In this document: one piece after another, positions 37,197 through 46,178 of the stretch
Layout: the number at the start of each line of letters is the position of its first letter
How positions within the stretch are numbered: position 1 is the first letter of the stretch
Assembly: GCF_948329515.1 (NCBI RefSeq)
Contig: NZ_CAOJCN010000016.1
Location: 1 to 64,000, forward strand
DNA length: 64,000 nucleotides
From: Cohnella rhizoplanae
GTDB taxonomy: Bacteria > Bacillota > Bacilli > Paenibacillales > Paenibacillaceae
Reading direction: 5' to 3'
Program-made: the position numbers and the translations under genes
The notes under the pieces: model-generated
Database searches by the model: none
Seen by the model: only the letters and a program-made list of their open reading frames with translations
What the model was told of the DNA's origin: nothing

Positions 37197-38372
37197 ATGG
37201 CTAACCTGGACTATTTATCGGCGGAGCTCGATCAGCTCAAGGCGGACGGCAGATACCGGCCGCTGACGGAATGGGAGGGCGGCTCGGGCAGCTGGATGAA
37301 GCTAGGCGGCCGCCGCGTGCTGCAGCTGTCCTCCAACAACTATCTCGGATTGACCGAGCATCCCGAGCTGAAGCGGGCCGCCATCGAGGCGATCGAGACC
37401 TACGGCGTCGGGAGCGGCTCCGTCCGCACGATCGCCGGCACGCTCGGCATCCACGGCGAGCTAGAGCGGGAGCTGGCGGCTTTCAAGGGCACGGAGGCGA
37501 CGCTCGTATTCCAGTCCGGCTTCGCGACGAACTCGGGCATTCTCGGTTCGATCCTCGGGCCGGACGACGTCGTCATCAGCGACGCGCTTAACCACGCGAG
37601 CATCATCGACGGCATCCGCCTGACCAAGGCGAGCCGCAAAGTATACGCGCACAAGGATCTGGACCAGCTGGAGCAGGCGCTGAAGGAGAGCGCGTCGTAC
37701 CGCGCCCGGCTCATCGTCACGGACGGCGTGTTCAGCATGGACGGCGACATCGCGCCGCTGCCGGACATCGTCGCGCTCGCGGAGCGGTACGATGCGGCCG
37801 TCTACGTGGACGACGCGCACGCCAGCGGGGTGCTCGGACGCTGCGGCAAGGGCTCGACCGACCACTTTGGCCTGCATGGGCGGGTACACATCCAGGTCGG
37901 CACGCTGTCCAAGGCGATCGGCGTATCGGGCGGCTACATGGCGGGCTCCGCGCTGCTGAAGGACTATCTGATCCACAGGGCGCGCTCCTTCCTGTTCAGC
38001 ACGTCGCAGACGCCTGCCGTGGCGGCCTCGTGCCTGGCCGCGGTCCGGGTCCTCGGGCGCAGCCCGGAGCTGATCGAGCGGCTGTGGAGCAACGCGAACT
38101 ACTGCCGGGGCCGGCTCCAGGCGCTCGGATTCGACTGCGGCATGAGCGAGACGCCGATCATCCCGATCATCGTCGGCACGCCTGCCGATACGATGCGGTT
38201 CTCCGACGCGCTGCTCGCCGAGGGCGTCTTCGCGCAGGGCATCGTCTATCCGACGGTCGCGATGGACAAGGGCAGGGTCAGGTTGATCGTGACGGCGTCC
38301 CATACCCGGGAGGATCTCGACTTCGCGATCGGCGCGCTGGAGCGAACGGGCCGGCGCTCGGGATTGATCTGA
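37197..38372 (+). CDS. kbl: 2-amino-3-ketobutyrate CoA ligase (glycine C-acetyltransferase)
   Basis: A 391-residue PLP enzyme of the alpha-oxoamine synthase family. PLP binds Lys239 in VGTLSKAIGVSGGY, with VDDAHASG upstream. It cleaves 2-amino-3-ketobutyrate with CoA to glycine and acetyl-CoA. It forms an operon with tdh. Confidence 0.95.
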   Translation: MANLDYLSAELDQLKADGRYRPLTEWEGGSGSWMKLGGRRVLQLSSNNYLGLTEHPELKRAAIEAIETYGVGSGSVRTIAGTLGIHGELERELAAFKGTEATLVFQSGFATNSGILGSILGPDDVVISDALNHASIIDGIRLTKASRKVYAHKDLDQLEQALKESASYRARLIVTDGVFSMDGDIAPLPDIVALAERYDAAVYVDDAHASGVLGRCGKGSTDHFGLHGRVHIQVGTLSKAIGVSGGYMAGSALLKDYLIHRARSFLFSTSQTPAVAASCLAAVRVLGRSPELIERLWSNANYCRGRLQALGFDCGMSETPIIPIIVGTPADTMRFSDALLAEGVFAQGIVYPTVAMDKGRVRLIVTASHTREDLDFAIGALERTGRRSGLI

Positions 38373-38427
38373 GGAGGCCGCAGGCGAGCCGCGCGTGCGC
38401 CATATACGAGCTGCGCTTGTACGGAGC

Positions 38428-38526
38428 ATGAACGGCGCACGAACAGCGCACGAACCGAGCATGAACGGCGCACGAACCGAGCATGAACCGCGCATGAACC
38501 GCGCATGAACCGCGCATGAACCGCGC
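38428..38526. repeat. 11-bp tandem array (ATGAACCGCGC)
   Basis: Nine 11-bp units follow the kbl stop by 55 bp: ATGAACGGCGC, ACGAACAGCGC, ACGAACCGAGC, later ATGAACCGCGC repeated four times. The same unit length occurs in the unrelated array at 4505. No gene is supported between 38373 and 38597. Confidence 0.9.
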
Positions 38527-38597
38527 ACGTAGCGCGAATGTCGCCGCCGCCGGCCGAATAGGATAGGAGGAATCCTATCGGCTGAGGGGGAATGGGC

Positions 38598-39551
38598 TTG
38601 GAATACCGGAAATTGGGCGCCACCGGACTAAAGGTCAGCGAGATCAGCTTGGGCAGCTGGCTTACGTTCGGGGGATACGTCGGGAAAGAGACGGCCCGGC
38701 AGCTCGTGACGAAGGCTTACGATTCGGGCATCAACTTTTTCGACACGGCCAATGTGTACATGAACGGCGAGGCGGAGCGGGTTGTGGGCGAGGCGCTCGC
38801 GCGGATTCCCAGATCCGCCTACGTGCTGGCGACTAAGGTCAGGGGACCAATGGGCGACCTGCCGAACCAGCAAGGCCTCTCCCGCAAGCATATCTTCGAG
38901 CAATGCGACGCATCGCTGAGGCGGCTGGGCGTCGAATACATCGACCTGTATTATTGCCATTATCCGGACGCGGAGACGCCGATGGAGGAGACGTACAGAG
39001 CGATGGACGATCTGGTCAGGCAAGGCAAGATTCTGTACGTCGGCATCAGCAACATGTCCGCCGCGGACATCGAGCGGGCCGTAGCCGTCGTCGACAAGCT
39101 CGGCCTGCGCCCGATCGCCGCCAATCAGCCGCTGTACAACATGTTCGCGCCGGGGATCGAGCCGGAGATCCTGCCCTTGTGCGACCGTCACGGCATCGGG
39201 CAGGTCGCGTATTCGCCGCTTGCGCAGGGCGTCCTCGCCGGCAACTTCAAGTCCGTCGCCGACGTGCGGTCCTCCAACCGGGCGGCCGACGGCAACGGAA
39301 GCGAAGCCGTACGGTCCTGGCTTAAGGAGGAGTACGTCCACCAGGCGCGGACGCTGCAGGAGATGGCCGCCGACTTCGGCCTGACGCTCTCCCAGCTCGC
39401 GCTCGCCTGGACGCTGCGCCATCCGCAGGTCTCGAGCGCCATCGTAGGCGCCAGCAGGCCCGAGCAGGTGGAGGAGAACGTCCGCGCGTCCGGCGTACGG
39501 CTGTCCGAGGCGCAGTGGGCGGAGTTCGAGGCGGTGCTGGGCCGCCGTTAA
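38598..39551 (+). CDS. Aldo/keto reductase
   Basis: A 317-residue TIM-barrel reductase like the voltage-gated K-channel beta/YghZ group. EYRKLGATGLKVSEI opens it. The catalytic Asp/Tyr lie in FFDTANVY, Lys in ATKVRG, and the HYPD segment follows. It should reduce carbonyls with NADPH. TTG 38598 has AGGGGG at 38585-38590 at a good distance; ATG 38592 is too close. Confidence 0.92.
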   Translation: MEYRKLGATGLKVSEISLGSWLTFGGYVGKETARQLVTKAYDSGINFFDTANVYMNGEAERVVGEALARIPRSAYVLATKVRGPMGDLPNQQGLSRKHIFEQCDASLRRLGVEYIDLYYCHYPDAETPMEETYRAMDDLVRQGKILYVGISNMSAADIERAVAVVDKLGLRPIAANQPLYNMFAPGIEPEILPLCDRHGIGQVAYSPLAQGVLAGNFKSVADVRSSNRAADGNGSEAVRSWLKEEYVHQARTLQEMAADFGLTLSQLALAWTLRHPQVSSAIVGASRPEQVEENVRASGVRLSEAQWAEFEAVLGRR

Positions 39552-39607
39552 TCGCGTTACGGAGGCTGCAGGCCGCTCACGGCTCGGCGGCGGCTAGGGT
39601 ACCGACA

Positions 39608-39658
39608 GGAGTTCTTTGCTTCCGCGCCGATCGCGCGGGAGCCGGAGAACTCCTTTTT
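39608..39658 (+). terminator. Intrinsic terminator after the aldo/keto reductase gene
   Basis: GGAGTTCT (39608-39615) pairs with AGAACTCC (39646-39653) around an inner CCGCGC/GCGCGG stem, followed by five T. Confidence 0.9.
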
Positions 39659-39798
39659 GCGTCGTCGTCGGTTCCTCCGGCGGCCGGCCGGGTAAAAATG
39701 GATCATTGCCCGCCTCGAATATACGGATACCGGACGATGATTTATATTGTAAAATAAATCGTCGAGTACGCGATACATAGCGAAGGGGGACGATCACC

Positions 39799-41898
39799 AT
39801 GGAGATCGGCATATACAGTCCCGTCGATCCGGTACGCCATATGCCGCGCGAGCGGACCGAAGCCTTGCTGCGGGCCGCGGAGGCGAGAGGGGCGAGCCTC
39901 GTCTTTTTCGACGACGACGCGATCGATCTCGAGCAGAACGCGGTCGACGGTCTGGTCTACGCGTCCGAAGGGTGGGTGACGAGGAGGACCGGCATCCCTC
40001 CCGCGGTGCTCAACGACTCTCCGCTGCCGCCCGAGCGGCAATCGGACAAGGCCCGGCGACTCGCGGAGCGGACGGCGATGACGACCCGCCTGATCCACGG
40101 CAAATACGCAGTGTACGGCATGCTGAGGGAATCCCCCGCGCTGTCCGGGCTGATCATGCCGACGGAGCGGATGACGGAAGCGGGTGCGGCCATGCCCTTC
40201 CTGCGCTTGCACGGCCGTATCGTCGTGAAGCCCGACGACGGCAGACAGGGAACCTCGGTCGTAGGCGTCTCCCTGGACGGAGAGAACGCCCTGTGGCAGG
40301 AAGGCCGCGAGGTCATTCGCGTCGACGAAGCCGAGTTGATGCGCCGGCTGAACCGTCTGTCGCAGTCCGGGCCGTTCATCATGCAGCCGTATCAGGCTTG
40401 TCTGACGGCGGCGGGAGAGCCGTTCGACTTCAGGGTACACGTGCAGCGGGACGGCGACGGACGATGGAGCCTGACGAAGGTCTATCCGCGGGTCGGCGAG
40501 CCGGGTACGATCGTCAGCAATCTCGCCCGGGGCGGAGGAACGGTAGAGCTGGCGGCCTTTTTGCGGCGGGAGTTCCCCGAGAGCCACCCTTTTATCGCAG
40601 GACATCTCGCGCAGCTCGGCCTGGAGATCGCGTCGTATCTGGACGGCTGTTATCCGTACGATCTGGACGAGCTCGGCATCGATCTGGCGATAGACGGCGA
40701 CGGGCGGACGTGGTTCTATGAAGCGAATACGAGTCCGCAGACCCGCGATCACGAGCGGGAGCGCGCTTCCGCCGCGATCTCCTATGCGATCCGCCTTGCC
40801 GGGGGTTCGGCGCGGGGCGGAGCCGAGGAGCGGCAGGCGACAGCGGGCGTTTCGACGGACAGGCTGACCGTAGGCATGCTCGTCGGCATACAGGTCGACC
40901 AGAGCTTCATGGAGGCGTGCGCCTCCATCGCGCTGCTGCACGGCGCGGACTTTTTCTACTTTCATCCGAAAAACGTAAACGTCGAAGACCGTACCATCCG
41001 GGGGCGGGTATTCGAAGGCGGCGCCTGGAAAAAGCGGACCTGTCCCTATCCCGACGTCGTCTACGACCGGTTCAAGCGGAGGGGCGTCGCCGAATACGAG
41101 CAGCTATACGTGGCGCTGGACGCGCTGCCGTTCACCCATCTCCTCCGCAGCGGCTCGATGAGCAAGGAGCGCGTATACCAATGGATGCAGGACCATCCTG
41201 CGCTGGCCGATTCCGTCATTCCGTATACTTCGGTACAGGACGCCGGCACGATGTCCGCGTTCGTGGACCGGCACCGGACGATCGTGATGAAGCCATCCGT
41301 CGGTTCTCACGGGAAAAGCATCATCATGATCGAACGGACGGACGAGGGCGAGTACCTGCTGTTCGACCAGCAGTTCCTGCATCGACTGAATGCCCGCGAG
41401 TTCCGGACGTTTCTCGAGATGTACGGCGGTCAGGGCTACGTCGCGCAGCGGTTCGTTCGCAGCGTGACGAAGGAAGGCTATCCGTTTCACCTGAGGGTTC
41501 ATCTGATGCGGAACGGGGAGAACGAGTGGGAAATCGTGTTCGTGCAGCCGTTCCTGTCGCTGTCCTCCGGCTTGCACGCGACCAACCACGCGGAGACGCT
41601 GAGGCTGGCGAGCAAATGGGACTGGTTTCTGTCCAGTCAGTACGGGGAAGCGCCGGGGATGGAGATGGACCAGAAGGTACGGTATTACGGCCTGATGGCG
41701 GTGCGCCGCTTCGAGGCGGTCATGGGCAGCGCGTGCCACGAGATCGCGCTCGACATCGGCGTCGACGAAGCCCGGTCGCTGTGGCTGTTCGAAGCGAATT
41801 TCAACCAGATCGGCAATACGTTCCACGGCTTCGAAGCGGCCAGGTTCGCGATTCCTTACGCGTTGTATCTGGCAAAACAGAACAAGAGCCGGGCATAA
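39799..41898 (+). CDS. Double YheC/YheD-type ATP-grasp protein
   Basis: A 699-residue protein of two ATP-grasp modules. Module 1 is residues ~1-345 (VVKPDDGRQGTSVVGV near 144; FDFRVHVQRDGDG; WFYEANTSPQ). Module 2 is ~350-699 (FFYFHPKNVNVEDRTIRGRV near 390; MKPSVGSHGKSI; FEANFNQIGNTFHG). Each has the phosphate-binding loop and the metal-binding E-x-N. YheC/YheD proteins are spore-coat-associated in Bacillus; their reaction is unknown. ATP-grasp enzymes usually ligate carboxylates to amines. Relatives normally have one module, so this looks like a tandem fusion. Module 2 resembles the protein at 44106. Confidence 0.85.
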   Translation: MEIGIYSPVDPVRHMPRERTEALLRAAEARGASLVFFDDDAIDLEQNAVDGLVYASEGWVTRRTGIPPAVLNDSPLPPERQSDKARRLAERTAMTTRLIHGKYAVYGMLRESPALSGLIMPTERMTEAGAAMPFLRLHGRIVVKPDDGRQGTSVVGVSLDGENALWQEGREVIRVDEAELMRRLNRLSQSGPFIMQPYQACLTAAGEPFDFRVHVQRDGDGRWSLTKVYPRVGEPGTIVSNLARGGGTVELAAFLRREFPESHPFIAGHLAQLGLEIASYLDGCYPYDLDELGIDLAIDGDGRTWFYEANTSPQTRDHERERASAAISYAIRLAGGSARGGAEERQATAGVSTDRLTVGMLVGIQVDQSFMEACASIALLHGADFFYFHPKNVNVEDRTIRGRVFEGGAWKKRTCPYPDVVYDRFKRRGVAEYEQLYVALDALPFTHLLRSGSMSKERVYQWMQDHPALADSVIPYTSVQDAGTMSAFVDRHRTIVMKPSVGSHGKSIIMIERTDEGEYLLFDQQFLHRLNAREFRTFLEMYGGQGYVAQRFVRSVTKEGYPFHLRVHLMRNGENEWEIVFVQPFLSLSSGLHATNHAETLRLASKWDWFLSSQYGEAPGMEMDQKVRYYGLMAVRRFEAVMGSACHEIALDIGVDEARSLWLFEANFNQIGNTFHGFEAARFAIPYALYLAKQNKSRA

Positions 41899-41919
41899 GC
41901 CCGGCTCTTGTTCTGTTTT
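41874..41919. terminator. Bidirectional terminator with the stop codon in its loop
   Basis: A perfect 21-bp stem: left arm 41874-41894, right arm 41899-41919, loop ATAA. The UAA stop (41896-41898) of the ATP-grasp gene is in the loop. A-runs and T-runs on both sides let it serve this gene and the convergent SLH gene ending at 41954. Confidence 0.93.
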
Positions 41920-41953
41920 GCGGTGAACCGCGAATATGGCGGCAATAGCGGAA

Positions 41954-44119
41954 TTAGTTGATCAGGCCGGCGCGCTGCAGCAGCTGCAGCAGCATGGCCG
42001 CGGTCTGCGAGCGGGTTCCCGACTCGCCGGATGCGATCCGGCCGTCGCCGCCGCCCTGGACGAGTCCGGCGCGCACCGCTGCGTCGACTTCGTCCCTGGC
42101 CCACGCGGACACGCTCGCCCCGTCGCTGAAGCGCTCGATGCCGGAGGCGCCCGTAGGCGAGTCCGACTGGGGAAGGCTCAGATGGTAGGCCTTCGCCGCC
42201 CGGACGAGGACGGCCGCCATCTGCTCGCGCGTGATGGGCTGGTCCGGCGCGAAGCGGTCGGACGAGATGCCCTTGAAGAGACCCGCGCTGATGGCGCTGC
42301 TCACGGCCTGCGCGTATGCGGCGCCGCCGGATACGTCTGCGAACGCGCCGGCCCCGCTGCTTGCGGACGGCGTATCCAAGCCCAGTGCGCGAACGAGCAT
42401 GACGGCGAATTCCGCGCGGGTTACGGACGCGTCGGGCGCATAGGCGCCGTCCGTGCCCTCGGCGCCTTCGACGATCCTCTTGTTCGCCAGCGTCGTGATG
42501 GCCGACGAAGCCCAATGGCCCGCCGTGTCGTTGAAGCCGGACGCGCTGCGCTCGATCAGCATGAACGTGCCGTTGCGCGTCGTGTGAATCTCGGCCTTGC
42601 CGTCGGCGGTGAACCGGACCGGCACCGGATAAGCCTTGCCGTCCTCGATGATGACGCCCATAGCGTTCGCGTATTCGGTGACCGGACGGTCCAGCGGAAT
42701 CGTCAGCGTCGCGAACCTGGCGTCGTAGAACGGCACGTCGACCTGCCGTCCGTCCGGCAGCCCTGCCGTGAGCTTGACGCTGTACGGCGCGCTGAGCGCC
42801 GCACCGCCAGCCAGGGCGCCCGCCGGTACGGAGGCGGCTGCTTCCTTGGTCATCGCGAGTCGCAGCTCGATCCGATCCGCGGTCACGCCGGCTCGCTCCG
42901 CCAATCCGGCGATGTCGAACGCCTCCGCCGGAACGCGCGCGCCCGCGGCGCCCGTCTCGATCGCCAGCACCGCCTGCTTGTCCGCCAGGGCGGCCATGGC
43001 GTCGCCGGGCAGCACGGCCAGCACTTGATCCACGCCGGTCAGGTCGGGCGTGACGATCGACACCTTGTCGCCGGGCTGCGCCTTGCCGGCCGCCGTCTTC
43101 ACGCCTTCCGCCAGCAGGCGGATCGTAGCGGACCGCGCCTTGCCGTCGGCGCCCTTGGCGACCTGCAGCGAAGCCGAGTTCGGCGTCTGGTCGCTGCTGC
43201 GGACCGCGCTGATCAGCTGCTCGCCCGAGCTGCTCGAGCTCGGGGGGGTATAACTCGTCTGCGGCAGCGCCTTGACGACGATGTCGAAGACGCGGATTGC
43301 CGTGGCTTCGCCCAAGCGGACGGCTGCCGTCAGTTGCACCCCGGCGTCCGCGCCGACGGGACGCGTGACCGCGCCGGTGTCGCTGACCGTACCGATCGCG
43401 CTGCTCGTCCATGTCACGGTCGTGCCGCCAGTCCCTGCGGCGGGTAACGTCAAGTTTTGTGTCACATACATAGCAGTGTCGCCTGACGCGTATCCGATCA
43501 CGAGCGCATCACGGGCGGCTGCGACGGCTTTTTGATCGGCGGTCTCCGTGATATGGAGCGTCACCTCGATCTCTTCGGTTTGTTTGGACTGGTCTTCGCC
43601 GTACATTTCGACAAAAGTGAAAGTGATTTCTTTTTCCGTTAAGTCAGCGGGCGGCGTGAACCTAAAGGTGCCGGTTGCGTTATCTAGAAGTTCGAGAACG
43701 CCTTTTGATGGTCCTTTAACGATCTTATAGAATACGTCGTCTGCTTCATCGACCTGTTTGTCGACGCTGCTCAGTCTTGCTACGATGGCTGTGTTTTTGG
43801 CGACGGTGAGGGAGGTCACGGCCTCATGCGGGATACCCTCCCCGCCGATGAGCGAGTCGTTCTGCTGCGCCGCTCCCAGCATATTCCGGAAGTGCATCAG
43901 CGAGTCGCCCTCATAGACCGGCAGCTGCGAAGCGGCCGCTTGGACCACGCTCGCGCTCGGCGCGACGGGGCTCTCTGCGTTCGCCTTGGCGGCATGTCCC
44001 GCTACGCCTGCCGTCAGCGAAGCGGCGAGCAGCGAGGCGTTCAGCAGCTGCAGGTAGGCCTTCGCCGCTTTTTGTTTTTTATTTTTCTTCCCTTGATGGC
44101 GTTCGTTATTTCTTTTCAA
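41954..44119 (-). CDS. Secreted SLH-domain surface protein
   Basis: A ~721-residue protein. Long signal peptide ending near AKANA. An unassigned N-terminal part, an Ig-like repeat (YITFTF-like strands around residue 150) and an atrophied Ig-like segment (DALVIGYASGDTAMYVTQNLTL) follow. A Ser-rich linker near 295 (TPPSSSSSGE) leads to a beta-rich region, then three SLH repeats from ~530 to the end (FNDTAGHWASSAITTLANKRIVEG; FADVSGGAAYAQAVSSAISAGL; FSDGASVSAWARDEVDAAVRAGLV). SLH repeats bind pyruvylated wall polymer. TTG 44119 follows AAGGGTG at 44126-44132; ATG 44137 lacks such a site. It overlaps the ATP-grasp gene end. Confidence 0.9.
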   Translation of the reverse strand: MKRNNERHQGKKNKKQKAAKAYLQLLNASLLAASLTAGVAGHAAKANAESPVAPSASVVQAAASQLPVYEGDSLMHFRNMLGAAQQNDSLIGGEGIPHEAVTSLTVAKNTAIVARLSSVDKQVDEADDVFYKIVKGPSKGVLELLDNATGTFRFTPPADLTEKEITFTFVEMYGEDQSKQTEEIEVTLHITETADQKAVAAARDALVIGYASGDTAMYVTQNLTLPAAGTGGTTVTWTSSAIGTVSDTGAVTRPVGADAGVQLTAAVRLGEATAIRVFDIVVKALPQTSYTPPSSSSSGEQLISAVRSSDQTPNSASLQVAKGADGKARSATIRLLAEGVKTAAGKAQPGDKVSIVTPDLTGVDQVLAVLPGDAMAALADKQAVLAIETGAAGARVPAEAFDIAGLAERAGVTADRIELRLAMTKEAAASVPAGALAGGAALSAPYSVKLTAGLPDGRQVDVPFYDARFATLTIPLDRPVTEYANAMGVIIEDGKAYPVPVRFTADGKAEIHTTRNGTFMLIERSASGFNDTAGHWASSAITTLANKRIVEGAEGTDGAYAPDASVTRAEFAVMLVRALGLDTPSASSGAGAFADVSGGAAYAQAVSSAISAGLFKGISSDRFAPDQPITREQMAAVLVRAAKAYHLSLPQSDSPTGASGIERFSDGASVSAWARDEVDAAVRAGLVQGGGDGRIASGESGTRSQTAAMLLQLLQRAGLIN

Positions 44120-45206
44120 TCCATTCACCCTTGTCATTAGTATTAAATGCGGAAGCGGTTGTCGTACGGCCCTGCTTGGCTAAATAAATCGTATAAGGAA
44201 TCCCTAACTGTGCGGCTTCGAGCTCGACGTACATCGTGCCGAGCCGGTTCAGATTGACCTCGAACAGCCACATTTTCCCGCTCGCGTCGATGCCGAGGTC
44301 CAGTCCCATCTCCTGCAGCCTGTAGTCCAGCAAGCCTTGGTAATGCTCGGCGAATTGGATCGAGAATTCGCTCAGCTTCTTTTGGAACGAGACGAAGTCT
44401 TTTTTGCCCAGATCCAATTGATAGAAGGACTTCAGATCGGTGGTATGTCCTCCCGCGCTAATATTAGAGATCACGCCGCGACTCGAGCCGATCCGCGGGT
44501 ACAGCTTGACGATGCCCCACTTGCCCTCGCCGTTCCTGGACAGATGGGCACGGATGTCGAACGGGTTGCCCTCGCGCGTCGCGCTCCGGATAAAGGGTTG
44601 TACCAAAAATCGTCCTCCGGCGTTCAGCGGCTCCGCTGCGAGCCATTCGAGCAGGCTCTCCTTGTCGGGATACGCCGTTTTTCTCCGGCCTAGCGTGACC
44701 TCGAACCCGGCGCCCGCGGTTCGTATGCAGAACAGTCCTTTACCCTGCGTTCCGGATACGGGCTTGACGACGATGTCGCGGTAACGGTGCAGCCAGCTCC
44801 CGATCTGCCCGGCGCCCGAGACGATGGCCGACGGAATCATATATTCGGCGAACAAGCCGTTCTCCATGATCTTGCGGTAAGTGATCAATTTGCTGCCTTT
44901 GTTAGCGGGCTTGTCCGTAGAGATTGGAATGTGCGCAAGCGCCTCGTATACCGGGCCGTACAGCTTGCCCATCCGGCAGGCGCGATCGTAGATCGCGTCG
45001 GGATAGTCGAAGATCCGGCTCACCCATTCGTTGTTTTCGACGGTATAGCCCTTTATTTTGCGGGCGGCGACATCGACGTCGTCCGGCACAAAATAAAAAA
45101 AGCCGACCCCGCTCAGCTTGGCGACCGAAGCGCAGGCGTATTTAAGCCGCGTCGCATTCGGGTGCTCGCACATCATCGCAATGGTCAACGTATCGTTAAG
45201 GCGCAT
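44106..45206 (-). CDS. YheC/YheD-type ATP-grasp protein
   Basis: A 366-residue single-module protein. N-terminal GVGFFYFVPDDVDVAARKIKGY and FDYPDAIYDRA; ATP-binding VVKPVSGTQGKGLF near 147; FDIRAHLSRNGEG; metal site WLFEVNLNRLGTMY near 317. Its 3' end overlaps the start of the SLH gene by 14 bases, so the two are translationally coupled. GAGGGGGA precedes the ATG. The link to a wall-bound protein suggests a surface or coat role; the reaction is unknown. Confidence 0.88.
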   Translation of the reverse strand: MRLNDTLTIAMMCEHPNATRLKYACASVAKLSGVGFFYFVPDDVDVAARKIKGYTVENNEWVSRIFDYPDAIYDRACRMGKLYGPVYEALAHIPISTDKPANKGSKLITYRKIMENGLFAEYMIPSAIVSGAGQIGSWLHRYRDIVVKPVSGTQGKGLFCIRTAGAGFEVTLGRRKTAYPDKESLLEWLAAEPLNAGGRFLVQPFIRSATREGNPFDIRAHLSRNGEGKWGIVKLYPRIGSSRGVISNISAGGHTTDLKSFYQLDLGKKDFVSFQKKLSEFSIQFAEHYQGLLDYRLQEMGLDLGIDASGKMWLFEVNLNRLGTMYVELEAAQLGIPYTIYLAKQGRTTTASAFNTNDKGEWIEKK

Positions 45207-45396
45207 AGGTTCCCCCTCGTGGTATCTGCAAAACTGTCGAACGGTGACGACAATTTTCCTGCATTTACTATTATAAGAGGGGCGGGCGCAATAAAAAAGA
45301 AAAGATTTACAGGTATATTATTCCTCCCGCAATCGAACGCCGCATGCTCGGAGGGAGTTTGTCGGTAACAACAATAATACATTCTTTAACGTTAAT

Positions 45397-45419
45397 TATT
45401 TATTGCAAAACAATAAATA
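45397..45419. promoter_or_regulatory. Palindromic operator upstream of the DUF2975 operon
   Basis: TATTTATTG (45397-45405) and CAATAAATA (45411-45419) are a perfect 9-bp inverted repeat with a 5-bp centre. They overlap TTGCAA (45403-45408), a possible -35 with TAAAGT at 45426-45431. The XRE protein of the operon may bind here. Confidence 0.5.
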
Positions 45420-45466
45420 CTATGCTAAAGTCATGATAAATCAAACGATAAGCGAGGGACATCTTT

Positions 45467-45949
45467 ATGGAACGAGGAACCACATTGTTTTTGAAGGCTG
45501 CAGTCGTGCTGATCGGCATCCCGTTTCTTGCGCTGTGCGTCTTCGTGGTGCCGGAGATCGCCGATTTTATGGCGGAGCTGTATCCGGACCATACGTACTT
45601 GCGCTATTTCGTTTATGTGGATCTGTACGCGACGGCGATCCCGTTTTACTGGGCCCTGTATCAGTCGTTCAAGCTGATAGGCTTTATCGACAAGAACCAG
45701 GCCTTCTCGGAATTTGCCGTGCAGTGCCTGAAGCAGGTCAAGAACTGCGCGTTCGCCTTCGGCGGCTTGTACGTGCTCGGTTTGCCGCTTTTCTATCTGC
45801 TCGCGGAGAGGGACGATGCCCCGGGGATCATCCTGGTCGGCATGGTCGTCATTTTTGCGGCCTTGGTCATTGCGGTATTTGCCGCCGTCCTCCAGAAGCT
45901 GTTGAAGGAAGCGATCGACATTAAATCCGAGAACGATCTGACGGTCTGA
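45467..45949 (+). CDS. DUF2975 membrane protein
   Basis: A 160-residue membrane protein with four hydrophobic segments (~8-30, 47-68, 95-115, 122-142). DUF2975 proteins are commonly paired with a small XRE regulator, as here, ten bases downstream. Function unknown; the family pairing suggests a regulated membrane stress or signalling device. Confidence 0.85.
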   Translation: MERGTTLFLKAAVVLIGIPFLALCVFVVPEIADFMAELYPDHTYLRYFVYVDLYATAIPFYWALYQSFKLIGFIDKNQAFSEFAVQCLKQVKNCAFAFGGLYVLGLPLFYLLAERDDAPGIILVGMVVIFAALVIAVFAAVLQKLLKEAIDIKSENDLTV

Positions 45950-45959
45950 GGTGAACCCC

Positions 45960-46178
45960 ATGGCGATTATCATTAATATTGACGTGATGCTGGCGAAGAG
46001 GAAGATGAGCGTCACCGAGCTGTCGGAGCGGGTCGGCATCACGATGGCCAATCTGTCGATCCTGAAGAACGGGAAGGCGAAGGCGATCCGCCTGTCGACG
46101 CTGGAGGCGATCTGCAAGGCATTGGATTGCCAGCCCGGTGACGTGTTGGAGTACAGGAACGACGAGGAGGACGCATGA
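45960..46178 (+). CDS. Small XRE-family regulator (YozG-like)
   Basis: A 72-residue helix-turn-helix protein: MLAKRKMSVTELSERVGITMANLSILKNGKAKAIR, then LEAICKALDCQPGDVLEY. GAGGTG at 45948-45953 supports ATG 45960; GTG 45951 is not likely. It overlaps the methyltransferase gene by four bases. Confidence 0.92.
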   Translation: MAIIINIDVMLAKRKMSVTELSERVGITMANLSILKNGKAKAIRLSTLEAICKALDCQPGDVLEYRNDEEDA

